Source of the DNA: Streptomyces sp. BA2
GTDB taxonomy: Bacteria > Actinomycetota > Actinomycetes > Streptomycetales > Streptomycetaceae
NCBI RefSeq assembly: GCF_009769735.1
Contig: NZ_WSRO01000002.1
Span: 4,166,001 to 4,230,000 of the forward strand
Length of the DNA: 64,000 bases
Direction of reading: 5' to 3'
Below, one piece after another: positions 7,412 to 16,346 of this stretch. Made by a program: the position numbers and the translations under genes. Position 1 is the first letter of the stretch. Each line of letters starts with the position of its first letter. The notes beneath the pieces were generated by a model. That model worked only from the letters and a program-made list of their open reading frames with translations. It made no database searches and was not told where the DNA came from.

Positions 7412-8035
7412 ATGCAGGAAACCGGCTCGGACCAGCCGCCCGATCAGCCAACCAAGCGCACGTTGCGCGGAGAATTCCTCGCGGTGAGAAGCCGGTTGAC
7501 TAGGGATGACGCGCAGAAGGCCGCGGCGGTTCTCGCCGACCGCGCATTGGAGCTTCCGGAGCTCGCCGGGGCGCGCACGGTCGCGGCGTACGTCTCCGTG
7601 GGGAGCGAACCGGGGACACACGCCCTCCTTGACGTCCTCCGCGCGCGCGGGACGCGGGTCCTGCTGCCGGTGCTCCTCGAGGACAACGACCTGGACTGGG
7701 CGGCCTACGAGGGCGAGGGCTCGCTCGCCCACGTCCAACACCCGGGAAAGATCCAGCTCTTGGAGCCCTCGGGGGCGCGGCTCGGGCCCGACGCCGTCCT
7801 GGCGGCCGACGTCGTGCTGCTTCCGGGCCTTGCCGTGGACGCGCGCGGGATGCGCCTTGGACGCGGCGGCGGGTCGTACGACAGGGTGCTGGCCCGGCTC
7901 GGGAGGGCCGGGGCCGATCCGGCCCTGGTGGTGCTCCTGTACGACACGGAGGTCGTCGCGCACGTCCCCCGGGAAGCGCACGACAAGCCGGTGCACGCCG
8001 TCGTCACCCCGTCGGGAGTACGCCGCTTCCGCTGA
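7412..8035 (+). CDS. 5-formyltetrahydrofolate cyclo-ligase
   Basis: A 207-residue enzyme that converts 5-formyl-THF to 5,10-methenyl-THF using ATP. Recognised by RTLRGEFLAVR at the N-terminus, VAAYVSVGSEPGTHALLD, the central LLPGLAVDARGMRLGRGGGS with YDR (the GGGYYDR-type phosphate/folate loop) and the C-terminal HDKPVHAVVTPSG. The frame is open back to 7316, but that region is galU promoter. ATG 7412 (MQETGSDQP) matches family length; ATG 7379 is possible, and neither has a strong ribosome site. Confidence 0.9.
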   Translation: MQETGSDQPPDQPTKRTLRGEFLAVRSRLTRDDAQKAAAVLADRALELPELAGARTVAAYVSVGSEPGTHALLDVLRARGTRVLLPVLLEDNDLDWAAYEGEGSLAHVQHPGKIQLLEPSGARLGPDAVLAADVVLLPGLAVDARGMRLGRGGGSYDRVLARLGRAGADPALVVLLYDTEVVAHVPREAHDKPVHAVVTPSGVRRFR

Positions 8036-8061
8036 CCCTCTCCGCATGTGAATCCGTATGT

Positions 8062-8097
8062 GAAAGGGCCCTCCACGCGCGCGTGGAGGGCCCTTTC
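8062..8097. terminator. Perfect 36-bp palindrome terminator
   Basis: GAAAGGGCCCTCCACGCG is followed directly by its exact complement. The convergent ends of the 5-FCL gene and the penicillin-acylase gene flank it, and both strands gain a TTTC tail, so it is a bidirectional terminator. Confidence 0.85.
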
Positions 8098-8123
8098 ACT
8101 GTTCCGTACTGGTCAGACGCGGC

Positions 8124-10874
8124 TCAGGGCCGCAGCACCAGGGTGTCGTTCGTGCTCTTCTTCACGGCGTTCTCCGAGAAGGACCACGGCAGCAGCTCGC
8201 CCTTGACCCACTTGCTGGTCTGGTCGGTGTAGTGCGCGTTGTAGGCGTGCCCCGAAGCACCGGTGAGGTTGATCCACTTCGACTTGTCGAGGTCGTCGAG
8301 GTTCACCACCATGCGCATCGACGGCACCCACTGCACTCCGTAGCCGCCCGCCGCGTTCCAGCCGGTGGCGTTGACCGCCGCCTCGCCGCCGCCCAGCTTG
8401 AACGGGCCGCGGTTGAGCATGAACTGGAGCCAGCCGGGGCCTTCGACGCCCAGGGTCTGGTTCTTCAGGGTCAGCCGGTGCAGACGGCCCCAGCTCCAGG
8501 TGTCGACGTCCTTGCCGAGCTTGGCCGTCAGGTCCCAGCGCGCGTCCTCCATGGCCCGCCCGAACAGCTGGTCACGGGTCTTGGTCTCGGCGTCCGTGCG
8601 GGTCTTCGGCGACTTCCACCAGTCGTTGTCCTCGTCGTCGAGGATCGACCGGATCACTTCGTAGTAGCGGTCGCCGCCGTCGGGCTGCGCGGTTTCCGAG
8701 TCCCGCTGGCCGCACTCACGCACCGGCTCGGCCTCGTCGGCGGGACCGGTGTTCCCGGCCGGCTCGACGCTCAGGCACTGGCCCTTGACCCGCAGCTCCT
8801 TGGGCAGCTTGTTGCCGATGGAGAGCTTGAGGATGTTGCGCCAGACCGAGTTGAAGTACGCGGCTGCCGCCGAGTCGGCGTCCTGGGTGTAGTCCCAGCC
8901 CTCGAGGAGCTTCTGCGCCTCACGGACGTAGCTGTCCTTGACGTCGATCTTGAGCAGCTTGGGCACGAGCAGCTTGGCGATCTCGCTGCTGTTGTCCATC
9001 TGCATCGTGCGCATGTCCTCGGTGGAGACCTTCCCACCGTTCTTGATCTTCGACTGGATCAGGTCGGTGATGCGCTGGCTGCGCGCACCGTAGCCCCAGT
9101 CCGACGTGAGCTTGTACGGGTACTTGTCGTCGATGACGGCCTGGTTGGCGGTCACGATGTAACCGCGCTTCGGGTCGTACTCGTAGGGCAGCGCGGCCTG
9201 CGGGATGTAGCCGGTCCAGCGGTAGTCGGAGTCCCAGCCGGGCGCGGGAAGCGCGCCGTCGCCCTTGCCGCGGACCGGGATCTTGCCCGGTGCCTGGTAG
9301 CCGATGTGGCCCTTGGTGTCCGCGTAGATCAGGTTCTGCGAGGGCACTTCAAAAGAAGAGGCCGCCTTGCGGAAGTCGGAGAAGTCCTTCGCCTTGTTCA
9401 GCTCGAAGACGGCGTCCATCGACTTGCCCGGCTGCAGCGCGGTCCAGCGCAGCGAGACTCCGTAGCCGTCGCCCCGGTCGGGGGCCGCGCTGTCGACGGT
9501 GGCCTTCTTGCCGACCTTCACCAGTTCGTCGTCGCGGTCGGACAGCAGGGGTCCGTTGCCGGTCTCCCGCACGGTGATCTTCTTGGACTTGCCGCCTGCG
9601 ACCTTGATGGTCTCCACGCGCGACTTGAAGGGCAGCACCTTGTCGTCGTACTCGTAGCCGTCGCCCTCGAACTTCTCGAGGTAGAGGTCGGTGACGTCCG
9701 CGCCCAGGTTCGTCATGCCCCAGGCGATCTGCTTGTTGTGGCCGATCACCACGCCCGGCATGCCGGCGAAGGTGTAGCCGGAGACGTCGTACTGGCAGTC
9801 CTTGGAGACCGACCGGCAGTGCAGGCCCATCTGGTACCAGACGGACGGCAGCTGTGGTGACAGGTGCGGGTCATTGGCGAGCAGTGGTTTCCCGGAGATC
9901 GTGTGGTCGCCGGAGACCACCCAGGAGTTGGATCCGATGCCGTTGCCGTTCGGGCCGAGGCCCGCGTCCGGGACGCTGTCCAGGATGTCGGAGAGGCCCG
10001 ACATCTGGGACTGGAGGCCGTCGGGGGCCTGGGCGTTGCCCGCGAGGCCCGTGCCCGCCGCGCCGCCGGTCTGCGACTGGCTGTTCGCGCTGCCCTTGCC
10101 CTCGTACTCCTTGGTGACGCTGTTGTAGGCGCCCTCCTGGACGATGGGCTTGTTCCGGGCGTACGGGTACTCCGGGTACAGGTCCTTGATCTGGGACGGG
10201 CCGAGGCGGCTGGTCATCAGGGACCGGTCGATCTCGTCCTGCATGTTGCCGCGCAGGTCCCAGGCCATGGCCTTGAGCCACGCCACGGAGTCGACGGGGG
10301 TCCACTCCTGGGGCTCGTAGTCGTTGGTGAAGCCGAGAGCGGCGTACTCCAGGGAGATGTCCTTGCCGCTCTTGTCCTTCAGGTAGGCGTTGACTCCCTT
10401 GGAGTACGCCTGGAGGTACTTCTTCGTCGCGGGCGAGAGCTTGGTGTCGTACTCCTTCTGCGCCACGCGGTGCCAACCGAGCGTCCGCAGGAACTCATCG
10501 GTCTTTACTTGACCCTTGCCGAACATCTCGGAGAGGCGGCCGGAGGTCATATGGCGGCGGACGTCCATCTCCCAGAACCGGTCCTGTGCCTGGACGAAGC
10601 CCTGGGCCATGAACAGATCGGCGTCGGACTCGGCGTAGATCTGCGGGATGCCGTTGCCGTCGCGCTTCACGTCGACGGGGCCGGAGAGGCCGTCGAGCTT
10701 GATCGTCCCCTTGGTCTGCGGGAAGGAGGCACGCACCGTACTGACGCTCCAGTACGCCCCGTAACCGATGCCCGCCACGATGGCCAGGACCAGGACGATC
10801 ACGATGAGGCGGGCTCGGCGCCCCTTCTTCTTGCCGGACTTATGACCGGAAGAGGCGGTGGTATTCGAGGGCAT
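8124..10874 (-). CDS. Penicillin acylase family N-terminal-nucleophile hydrolase
   Basis: A 916-residue exported or membrane-anchored amidase. A basic, Lys/Arg-rich N-terminus precedes one hydrophobic helix (about 23-45, LIVIVLVLAIVAGIGYGAYW). The A-chain region VKRDGNGIPQIYAESDADLFMAQGFVQAQDRFWEMDVRR is classic for the family. GIGSNSWVVSGDHTISGKPL is the autoprocessing junction, where Ser after Gly would become the B-chain nucleophile, and LLANDPHL follows. Substrates could be beta-lactams, N-acyl homoserine lactones or acylated peptides; the sequence does not decide. The start ATG 10874 (MPSNTTAS) omits a 22-codon upstream extension with no similarity. It is longer than typical acylases (about 800) through several insertions. 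Confidence 0.9.
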   Translation of the reverse strand: MPSNTTASSGHKSGKKKGRRARLIVIVLVLAIVAGIGYGAYWSVSTVRASFPQTKGTIKLDGLSGPVDVKRDGNGIPQIYAESDADLFMAQGFVQAQDRFWEMDVRRHMTSGRLSEMFGKGQVKTDEFLRTLGWHRVAQKEYDTKLSPATKKYLQAYSKGVNAYLKDKSGKDISLEYAALGFTNDYEPQEWTPVDSVAWLKAMAWDLRGNMQDEIDRSLMTSRLGPSQIKDLYPEYPYARNKPIVQEGAYNSVTKEYEGKGSANSQSQTGGAAGTGLAGNAQAPDGLQSQMSGLSDILDSVPDAGLGPNGNGIGSNSWVVSGDHTISGKPLLANDPHLSPQLPSVWYQMGLHCRSVSKDCQYDVSGYTFAGMPGVVIGHNKQIAWGMTNLGADVTDLYLEKFEGDGYEYDDKVLPFKSRVETIKVAGGKSKKITVRETGNGPLLSDRDDELVKVGKKATVDSAAPDRGDGYGVSLRWTALQPGKSMDAVFELNKAKDFSDFRKAASSFEVPSQNLIYADTKGHIGYQAPGKIPVRGKGDGALPAPGWDSDYRWTGYIPQAALPYEYDPKRGYIVTANQAVIDDKYPYKLTSDWGYGARSQRITDLIQSKIKNGGKVSTEDMRTMQMDNSSEIAKLLVPKLLKIDVKDSYVREAQKLLEGWDYTQDADSAAAAYFNSVWRNILKLSIGNKLPKELRVKGQCLSVEPAGNTGPADEAEPVRECGQRDSETAQPDGGDRYYEVIRSILDDEDNDWWKSPKTRTDAETKTRDQLFGRAMEDARWDLTAKLGKDVDTWSWGRLHRLTLKNQTLGVEGPGWLQFMLNRGPFKLGGGEAAVNATGWNAAGGYGVQWVPSMRMVVNLDDLDKSKWINLTGASGHAYNAHYTDQTSKWVKGELLPWSFSENAVKKSTNDTLVLRP

Positions 10875-11037
10875 CGCTGTCCTTGCTGTCCTTACGCGAG
10901 CGGCAGGGCTGGCTGGGCGGTGGTGGGAGCGCTGGAGCAACCATAGGCGCAGGGCACCGCGGCCCCGGACGCGGAGTCGGGAACAGCATCGCGACGCATC
11001 GCATGAGTGTTCGAAGGCGTCAAGGAAGCGTTAACAA

Positions 11038-11084
11038 TTAGGTAAGGTAACGAAGTACTTGGCTCGCGCGGGAAGGAACGGCCC
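11038..11084 (+). promoter_or_regulatory. Promoter/leader of the K+/H+ antiporter
   Basis: TTAGGTAAGGTAACGAA (11038-11054) offers -10 candidates (TAAGGT, TAGGTA), and GGAAGGA at 11071-11077 is a strong ribosome site seven bases before the CTG start. The left half resembles an actinobacterial iron box, but the right arm does not match, so that reading is not adopted. Confidence 0.35.
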
Positions 11085-12605
11085 CTGACTGTCCACGACC
11101 TCAACCAGCTTCTGCTCATCTGCTCGCTCGTCCTGCTCGTCGCGGTCGCGGCGGTCCGCATCTCGTCGCGCAGTGGGCTCCCCAGCCTGCTCCTCTACCT
11201 CGGCATCGGCGTTGCCATCGGCCAGGACGGCATCGGCAACGTCACGTTCAACAATGCCGAGTTGACGCAGGTCATCGGCTACGCGGCGCTCGTCGTGATC
11301 CTGGCCGAGGGCGGTCTCGGCACGAAGTGGAAAGAGATCAAACCCGCGCTCCCCGCTGCCGCCGTCCTGTCGCTCGCCGGCATCGCGGTGAGCGTCGGCG
11401 TGACGGCTGCCGGTGCCCACTACCTGGTCGGCCTCGAGTGGCGGCAGGCGCTCATCATCGGCGCGGTGGTCTCGTCGACGGACGCGGCGGCGGTCTTCTC
11501 CGTGCTGCGGAAGGTGCCGCTGCCGCCGCGCGTGACGGGCATCCTGGAAGCTGAGTCGGGGTTCAACGACGCCCCTGTGGTGATCCTGGTCGTGGCCTTC
11601 TCCATGGCGGGCCCGGTGGAGCACTGGTACGTCCTCATCGGCGAGATCGCCCTGGAGCTTGCGATCGGTGCCGCGATCGGCATCGCGGTCGGCTGGCTCG
11701 GCGCCTACGGCCTGCGGCACGTGGCGCTGCCCGCTTCGGGTCTCTACCCCATCGCCGTGATGGCCATCGCGGTCGCCGCCTACGCGGCCGGAGCCATGGC
11801 GCACGGCAGTGGATTCCTCGCCGTCTACCTCGCCTCGATGGTCCTCGGCAACGCGAAGCTGCCGCACTGGCCCGCCACCCGGGGCTTCGCCGAAGGGCTC
11901 GGCTGGATCGCGCAGATCGGCATGTTCGTCCTGCTCGGCCTCCTGGTCACCCCGCACGACCTGCTCGACGACATGTGGCCCGCGATCATCATCGGCTTGA
12001 TCCTGACCGTGGTGGCCAGACCCCTGGGGGTCGTCATCAGCCTCGTGCCGTTCCGCCTGCCCTGGCAGGAGAAGGCCCTGATGTCCTGGGCCGGACTGCG
12101 CGGAGCCGTGCCCATCATCTTGGCCACGATCCCGATGGTGAACGGCGTCGACGACAGCGAGCGGATCTTCAACATCGTCTTCGTCCTGGTCGTCGTCTAC
12201 ACCCTCATCCAGGGTCCTACGCTGCCGTGGCTGGCCAGGACGCTGCACCTGGGCGACTCTTCGGGCGCCGCCGACCTGGGCATCGAGTCGGCCCCGCTGG
12301 AGCGTCTGCGCGGCCACCTGCTCTCGGTGGCGATCCCGAAGGGGTCGCGGATGCACGGCGTCGAGGTGGGCGAACTGCGGATGCCCGCGGGGGCGGCGGT
12401 CACGCTCATCGTTCGCAATGGCGAATCCTTCGTGCCGCAGCCCACGACCGTCCTGCAGCGCGAGGACGAGCTCCTGGTGGTCGCGACCGACCCGGTGCGC
12501 GACGCGGCGGAGAAGCGACTGCGTGCGGTCGGACAGGGCGGAAAGCTGGCTGGATGGCTGGGAACTGCTGGTCAGGACGCGGAAGAGCGAGGCAATCACA
12601 GGTGA
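11085..12605 (+). CDS. Potassium/proton antiporter (CPA family with TrkA-C domain), CTG start
   Basis: A 506-residue cation/proton antiporter. The coding frame is conserved upstream of the first ATG (11262): LTVHDLNQLLLICSLVLL then RSGLPSLLLYLGIGVAIGQD gives the expected first helices, and there is no ATG, GTG or TTG to use. CTG at 11085 has GGAAGGA seven bases upstream. About 12 membrane segments follow, with SSTDAAAVFSVLR (the transport-site Asp motif) and ESGFNDAPVVI (ND motif), as in NhaP-type carriers. Residues about 405-490 form a cytosolic TrkA-C regulatory domain (SRMHGVEVGELRMPAGAAVT ... QREDELLVVA), so ligand or nucleotide gating is likely. Confidence 0.85.
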   Translation: MTVHDLNQLLLICSLVLLVAVAAVRISSRSGLPSLLLYLGIGVAIGQDGIGNVTFNNAELTQVIGYAALVVILAEGGLGTKWKEIKPALPAAAVLSLAGIAVSVGVTAAGAHYLVGLEWRQALIIGAVVSSTDAAAVFSVLRKVPLPPRVTGILEAESGFNDAPVVILVVAFSMAGPVEHWYVLIGEIALELAIGAAIGIAVGWLGAYGLRHVALPASGLYPIAVMAIAVAAYAAGAMAHGSGFLAVYLASMVLGNAKLPHWPATRGFAEGLGWIAQIGMFVLLGLLVTPHDLLDDMWPAIIIGLILTVVARPLGVVISLVPFRLPWQEKALMSWAGLRGAVPIILATIPMVNGVDDSERIFNIVFVLVVVYTLIQGPTLPWLARTLHLGDSSGAADLGIESAPLERLRGHLLSVAIPKGSRMHGVEVGELRMPAGAAVTLIVRNGESFVPQPTTVLQREDELLVVATDPVRDAAEKRLRAVGQGGKLAGWLGTAGQDAEERGNHR

Positions 12606-12854
12606 CGGGTGCCTCATTCTCCGTTATTCACAGGCCTGAGGGTTCCGTTCCCTGTACGATGAAGGCACACTTCTTCTGTACCAACTGATCGAACCAACTC
12701 TGTCTGACGCAGAGCTGGCGCCGACCGTATGGCGGCCGCGTGTCCTCGCAGTGGGCAACCGGCATCTACCGCAGTTCCGCGCAAGAGGACAGCTCTCGGC
12801 GCCGCCGCCCTGAAAAAGGGGGCCGCGCTACCAGGCGGCAGAAAGGCACGGGCC

Positions 12855-14120
12855 GTGGCATCCACGGTCACCTCCCGCCCCGGATACGGACAGCTGCTGC
12901 GCACCCGCGGCGCCTGGACGTTTCTCCTGCCCGGCTTCGCGGCACGACAGCCCTTCGCGATGCTGACCATCTCCATCGTGCTGCTCGTGCAGCACACCAC
13001 CGGCTCGTACGGCGTCGCCGGCGCCGTGTCGGCCGTCACCGGTGTCTCCATGGCGGTGTTCGCCCCCTTCGGCGGCAAGCTCGCCGACCGGTTCGGCCAG
13101 CGGGCCGTACTGGTGCCGGGCGTACTCATCCACACGGTGTCGGTGCTCTCCCTGACGATGCTCGCGCTCTCGGACGCCCCCTTGTGGGCGCTCTTCGTCG
13201 CCGCGGTGCCCACCGGCGCCTCGCAGCCGCAGATCAGCCCCATGGTGCGGGCCCGCTGGGGCGTCAAGCTCCAGGACTCCCCGCTCGCCGGCACGGCTGC
13301 CGCGTTCGAGTCGGTCACGGACGAGCTGACGTTCGTCCTCGGCCCGCTCTTCGCGACCGCGCTGTGCACGACCATCGACCCGGCGGCCGGGCTCTTCACG
13401 GAGGCCGGACTCACGCTGGTCGGCGGCCTGCTGTTCGCCGCGCAGAAGAGCACCCAGCCCAAGCCCGCCTCCCGCGAGGAGCACGCGCGCGTGGAGCACG
13501 TCTCGGCGCTGCGCATCCCCGGTGTGCGGGTCCTGATCGTGACCTTCCTGGGCATCGGCGCAGTCTTCGGCGGCATGCAGGTCTCGCTGGCCGCCTTCAC
13601 CGAGTCCATCGGCGAACCCGGTCTGAACGGCGTTCTGTACGGCACCTTCGCGGCGGGCAACATGCTCTCCGGACTCGCCTGCGGCGCCATCGCCTGGAAG
13701 ATCGCCCCGCAGCGCCGCCTCCTCGTCGGGTACGCGGCACTGACCCTGATGGCCTCCGGGCTGTGGGCCGCGCACTCCGTGGTGCTGCTCGCCGGACTCG
13801 GTCTCCTGGTCGGCGTCTGCATCGCACCCGCGCTGATCACCGGCTACACCCTGGTCGACCGTCTCGTGGACCCGTCAGCCCGGACCGAGGCGTTCACCTG
13901 GCTCACCGGCGCCGTCGCGCTCGGCCAGGCCGCCGCCGTCACGGTCGCCGGACAGTTGGAGGACCACTTCTGGGACGGCGCCGGATTCCTGGTGCCGCTG
14001 GGCGGTACGGCGCTGGCCCTCGCGGTGCTCGTGACCCTGCGCTCGCGGCTCGTGCCGCGGTCCGTCGGACGCACCGTGGCACGTGGCGTCGGTCACCGCG
14101 AGCCGGTCACGGTGGACTGA
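12855..14120 (+). CDS. MFS transporter
   Basis: A 421-residue major facilitator with 12 predicted helices. GGKLADRFGQRAVL after helix 2 is the motif A loop. Start chosen at GTG 12855 (VASTVTSRPGYG), eight bases after GAAAGG; the frame is open further upstream but that part is Arg/Ala-rich and unlike a transporter. No drug or metabolite specificity can be read. The 249 bp between the antiporter stop and this start contains no recognisable gene, only the promoter region. Confidence 0.8.
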   Translation: MASTVTSRPGYGQLLRTRGAWTFLLPGFAARQPFAMLTISIVLLVQHTTGSYGVAGAVSAVTGVSMAVFAPFGGKLADRFGQRAVLVPGVLIHTVSVLSLTMLALSDAPLWALFVAAVPTGASQPQISPMVRARWGVKLQDSPLAGTAAAFESVTDELTFVLGPLFATALCTTIDPAAGLFTEAGLTLVGGLLFAAQKSTQPKPASREEHARVEHVSALRIPGVRVLIVTFLGIGAVFGGMQVSLAAFTESIGEPGLNGVLYGTFAAGNMLSGLACGAIAWKIAPQRRLLVGYAALTLMASGLWAAHSVVLLAGLGLLVGVCIAPALITGYTLVDRLVDPSARTEAFTWLTGAVALGQAAAVTVAGQLEDHFWDGAGFLVPLGGTALALAVLVTLRSRLVPRSVGRTVARGVGHREPVTVD

Positions 14121-14187
14121 TCTCGCGGAATACGTCACTATGGACCGTCGTTAGCACTCAACGAGTGAGAGTGCCAGGAGGAAGCAA

Positions 14188-14544
14188 GTGCCGACGTACC
14201 AGTACCAGTGCACCGAATGCGGCGAGGGCCTCGAGGCGGTGCAGAAGTTCACCGATGACGCCTTGACCGTGTGCCCCGGCTGCGACGGACGCCTCAAGAA
14301 GGTGTTCTCGGCCGTCGGCATCGTCTTCAAGGGCTCCGGCTTCTACCGCAACGACAGCCGCGGCTCGTCGTCGAGCAGCACGCCGTCGACGGCGAACGCG
14401 TCGAAGTCCTCGGACGCCAAGTCGTCGGACTCCAAGTCCTCCGCGGGCGCTTCGTCGTCCTCGTCGTCGGACTCGAAGTCGGCCAGCTCCTCCTCCGGGT
14501 CGTCGGCCGGCTCGTCCAGCTCTTCGAGCTCGTCGGCCGCCTAG
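14188..14544 (+). CDS. FmdB family zinc ribbon protein with Ser-rich tail
   Basis: A 118-residue protein with GTG start and a perfect AGGAGGAA ribosome site. Residues 1-45 are a FmdB-type regulatory zinc ribbon: PTYQYQCTECGEGLE and TVCPGCDGRLKKVFSAVGI give two CxxC pairs, and IVFKGSGFYRND is family-typical. The rest (about 60-118) is almost pure Ser with Ala/Lys/Asp, a low-complexity tail common in actinobacterial members. Role unknown; methylotroph FmdB was proposed as a regulator. Confidence 0.9.
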   Translation: MPTYQYQCTECGEGLEAVQKFTDDALTVCPGCDGRLKKVFSAVGIVFKGSGFYRNDSRGSSSSSTPSTANASKSSDAKSSDSKSSAGASSSSSSDSKSASSSSGSSAGSSSSSSSSAA

Positions 14545-14577
14545 GACGCACCGCCCCGCACACGCTTTCTTCCAGGT

Positions 14578-14601
14578 CCCCGCTGTCCTCCGACAGCGGG
14601 G
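14578..14601 (+). terminator. Rho-independent terminator after fmdB-like gene
   Basis: CCCCGCTGTC and GACAGCGGGG pair around a 4-base loop, followed by TCTTC. Confidence 0.8.
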
Positions 14602-14637
14602 TCTTCGGCGTTCCCGGGCCCGGCTACTGTGCTCGGC

Positions 14638-15489
14638 ATGGCGAACACGGCGAACGCGACGCGGGCCGAGATCGGTGTCATCGGCGGCTCCGGCTTCTAC
14701 TCCTTCCTCGACAACGTGACCGAGCTCCAGGTCGACACCCCCTACGGAGCGCCGAGCGACTCCCTCTTCGTCGGTGACATCGCCGGGCGACGGGTCGCGT
14801 TCCTGCCCCGGCACGGCCGCGGACACCATCTGCCACCGCATCGCATCAACTACCGCGCCAACCTGTGGGCGTTGCGCTCCGTGGGCGTACGGCAGGTGCT
14901 CGGGCCGTGTGCGGTGGGCGGACTACGGCCCGAGTTCGGGCCCGGGACGCTGCTGGTGCCCGATCAGCTCGTGGACCGCACGAAGGCGCGTACGCAGACG
15001 TACTTCGACGGGCTTCCGCTGCCGGACGGCAGCATTCCGAACGTCGTGCACGTGTCGCTCGCGGACCCGTACTGCCCCGCCGGGCGCGGCGCCGCGCTGA
15101 AGGCGGCCCGCGGGCGGGAGTGGGAGCCGGTGGACGGCGGGACGCTCGTGGTGATCGAGGGGCCGCGGTTCTCGACCCGTGCCGAATCGCTCTGGCATGC
15201 GGCGCAGGGCTGGTCGGTGGTGGGCATGACCGGCCATCCCGAGGCCGTGCTCGCCCGTGAACTGGAGCTCTGCTACACGTCGTTGACGCTGGTCACGGAC
15301 CTGGACGCGGGTGCGGAGAGCGGCGAGGGCGTCTCACACGAGGAGGTGCTCCAGGTGTTCGCGGCGAATGTGGACCGGCTGCGGACGGTGCTGTTCGACG
15401 CGGTGGCGGGGCTGCCGGCGGAGGGTGAGCGGGACTGTCTGTGTGCGGGGGCGCTTGGCGGGATGGATCCGGGGATTCGGCTGCCGTGA
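14638..15489 (+). CDS. mtnP: S-methyl-5'-thioadenosine phosphorylase
   Basis: A 283-residue purine nucleoside phosphorylase-fold enzyme cleaving 5'-methylthioadenosine to adenine and 5-methylthioribose-1-phosphate (methionine salvage, polyamine by-product). IGVIGGSGFYSF begins the phosphate loop, FLPRHGRGHHLPPHRINYRA is the second phosphate/ribose signature, VVIEGPRFSTRAES and WSVVGMTGHPEAVLARE the base pocket, and LVTDLDAG the catalytic Asp region. ATG 14638 follows TACTGT (14625-14630) by seven bases, suggesting a leaderless mRNA; ATG 14629 lies within the promoter. Confidence 0.92.
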   Translation: MANTANATRAEIGVIGGSGFYSFLDNVTELQVDTPYGAPSDSLFVGDIAGRRVAFLPRHGRGHHLPPHRINYRANLWALRSVGVRQVLGPCAVGGLRPEFGPGTLLVPDQLVDRTKARTQTYFDGLPLPDGSIPNVVHVSLADPYCPAGRGAALKAARGREWEPVDGGTLVVIEGPRFSTRAESLWHAAQGWSVVGMTGHPEAVLARELELCYTSLTLVTDLDAGAESGEGVSHEEVLQVFAANVDRLRTVLFDAVAGLPAEGERDCLCAGALGGMDPGIRLP

Positions 15490-15551
15490 GGTGGGGCGGG
15501 GCCGGGGTCGAGAGGGGGCCGGGAGGGGCGGAACTTTCCCTTCGGGTGAGG

Positions 15552-15567
15552 GAGTTGTCCACAACTC
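15552..15567. promoter_or_regulatory. DnaA box inside a 16-bp palindrome
   Basis: GAGTTGTCCACAACTC is a palindrome whose core TTGTCCACA (15555-15563) is the Streptomyces consensus DnaA box. It lies in the 167-bp gap before the RcpC-like gene. It may regulate that gene or titrate DnaA; a single box is not an origin. Confidence 0.5.
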
Positions 15568-15656
15568 GGGAGTAGTGCACGGGGCCCAGCGGGATTCGGC
15601 GCGGGCCTGCATCGTGAGAGCGGAAGGCAAGATCCGCAGCTCTCTCGACTCCGCAG

Positions 15657-16211
15657 GTGGTGGCCGCCGTGGCGCATGTTCCCTCAGACATCTCCTCCCC
15701 TTCTCCTCCCCCGCCGTGCCCCGTGCCGCACTTCTCCCCCGTACTGGTACGCGGCGGGCGGCACCGCCTGCGAAGGCTGCTGCGGCACAGACGGCGGGCC
15801 ATGGCCGCGGGGCTCGCGGTGACCGCGGCCGCGCTGGTGGCCGCGGGGCCGCGGGATGCCGAACGGGTGCGGCCGCAGGGGCATCCGGCGGCCGCTGCCG
15901 CACCCTCGCGGGAATCTGAGCGGGAGCGTCGGACCGCCACACACGTGACGGCGCCGGTGCGGATCGCGGACGCGGAAACCGTGCGCCTGCTGCACCGGGG
16001 CGACCGGGTCGATGTGGTCGCCTCCGACGGCTCCGCGTCGCGGGTGGTGGCGGCCGGGGCCAGGGTGACCGAGGTGCCCGAGCCTCAGGAGGACACGGCC
16101 GAAAGCGCAGCCGAGGCAGGGGCGTTGGTCGTGCTCTCCGTGCCGAGAGCGACGGCGGCGCGGCTCGCCGGAGCCGGTGCGAGCATGCGTCTGGCGGTGA
16201 CGCTGTGCTGA
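15657..16211 (+). CDS. RcpC/CpaB-like (SAF-fold) protein
   Basis: A 184-residue protein with GTG start. After a Pro/Arg-rich N-terminus there is one hydrophobic segment (about 49-63, MAAGLAVTAAALVAAG) and then a region HVTAPVRIADAETVRLLHRG with DRVDVVASD, ALVVLSVPRATAARLAGAGA and a final LAVTLC. This is the RcpC/CpaB Flp-pilus assembly C-terminal domain pattern. No Flp pilin, TadA ATPase or CpaC secretin is nearby, so it is probably a stand-alone envelope protein. The true start may be the GTG or a later codon. Confidence 0.65.
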   Translation: MVAAVAHVPSDISSPSPPPPCPVPHFSPVLVRGGRHRLRRLLRHRRRAMAAGLAVTAAALVAAGPRDAERVRPQGHPAAAAAPSRESERERRTATHVTAPVRIADAETVRLLHRGDRVDVVASDGSASRVVAAGARVTEVPEPQEDTAESAAEAGALVVLSVPRATAARLAGAGASMRLAVTLC

Positions 16212-16346
16212 TTCACAATGTGTGCGACTGCACTGACTTCCTGTCAAGTCGCTCATTCGAGCTACCCAATTGGACAGTCCTACCAGGCCCTGACGTAGTT
16301 TGCGAAGCTGTCTGTTTCACGAACTGCATTTGCAACGAAAGGCCTC

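Noticed and set aside
11038..11056. Iron box (IdeR/DmdR type) before the antiporter
   Set aside because: Only the left arm TTAGGTAAGG fits; the right arm is off by a base and weak, and a K+/H+ antiporter is not an expected target.
14344..14544. Frameshift suspected in the Ser-rich tail of the FmdB-like gene
   Set aside because: The tail is in frame to a TAG, codon third positions stay GC-rich, and Ser-rich tails are common in this family.
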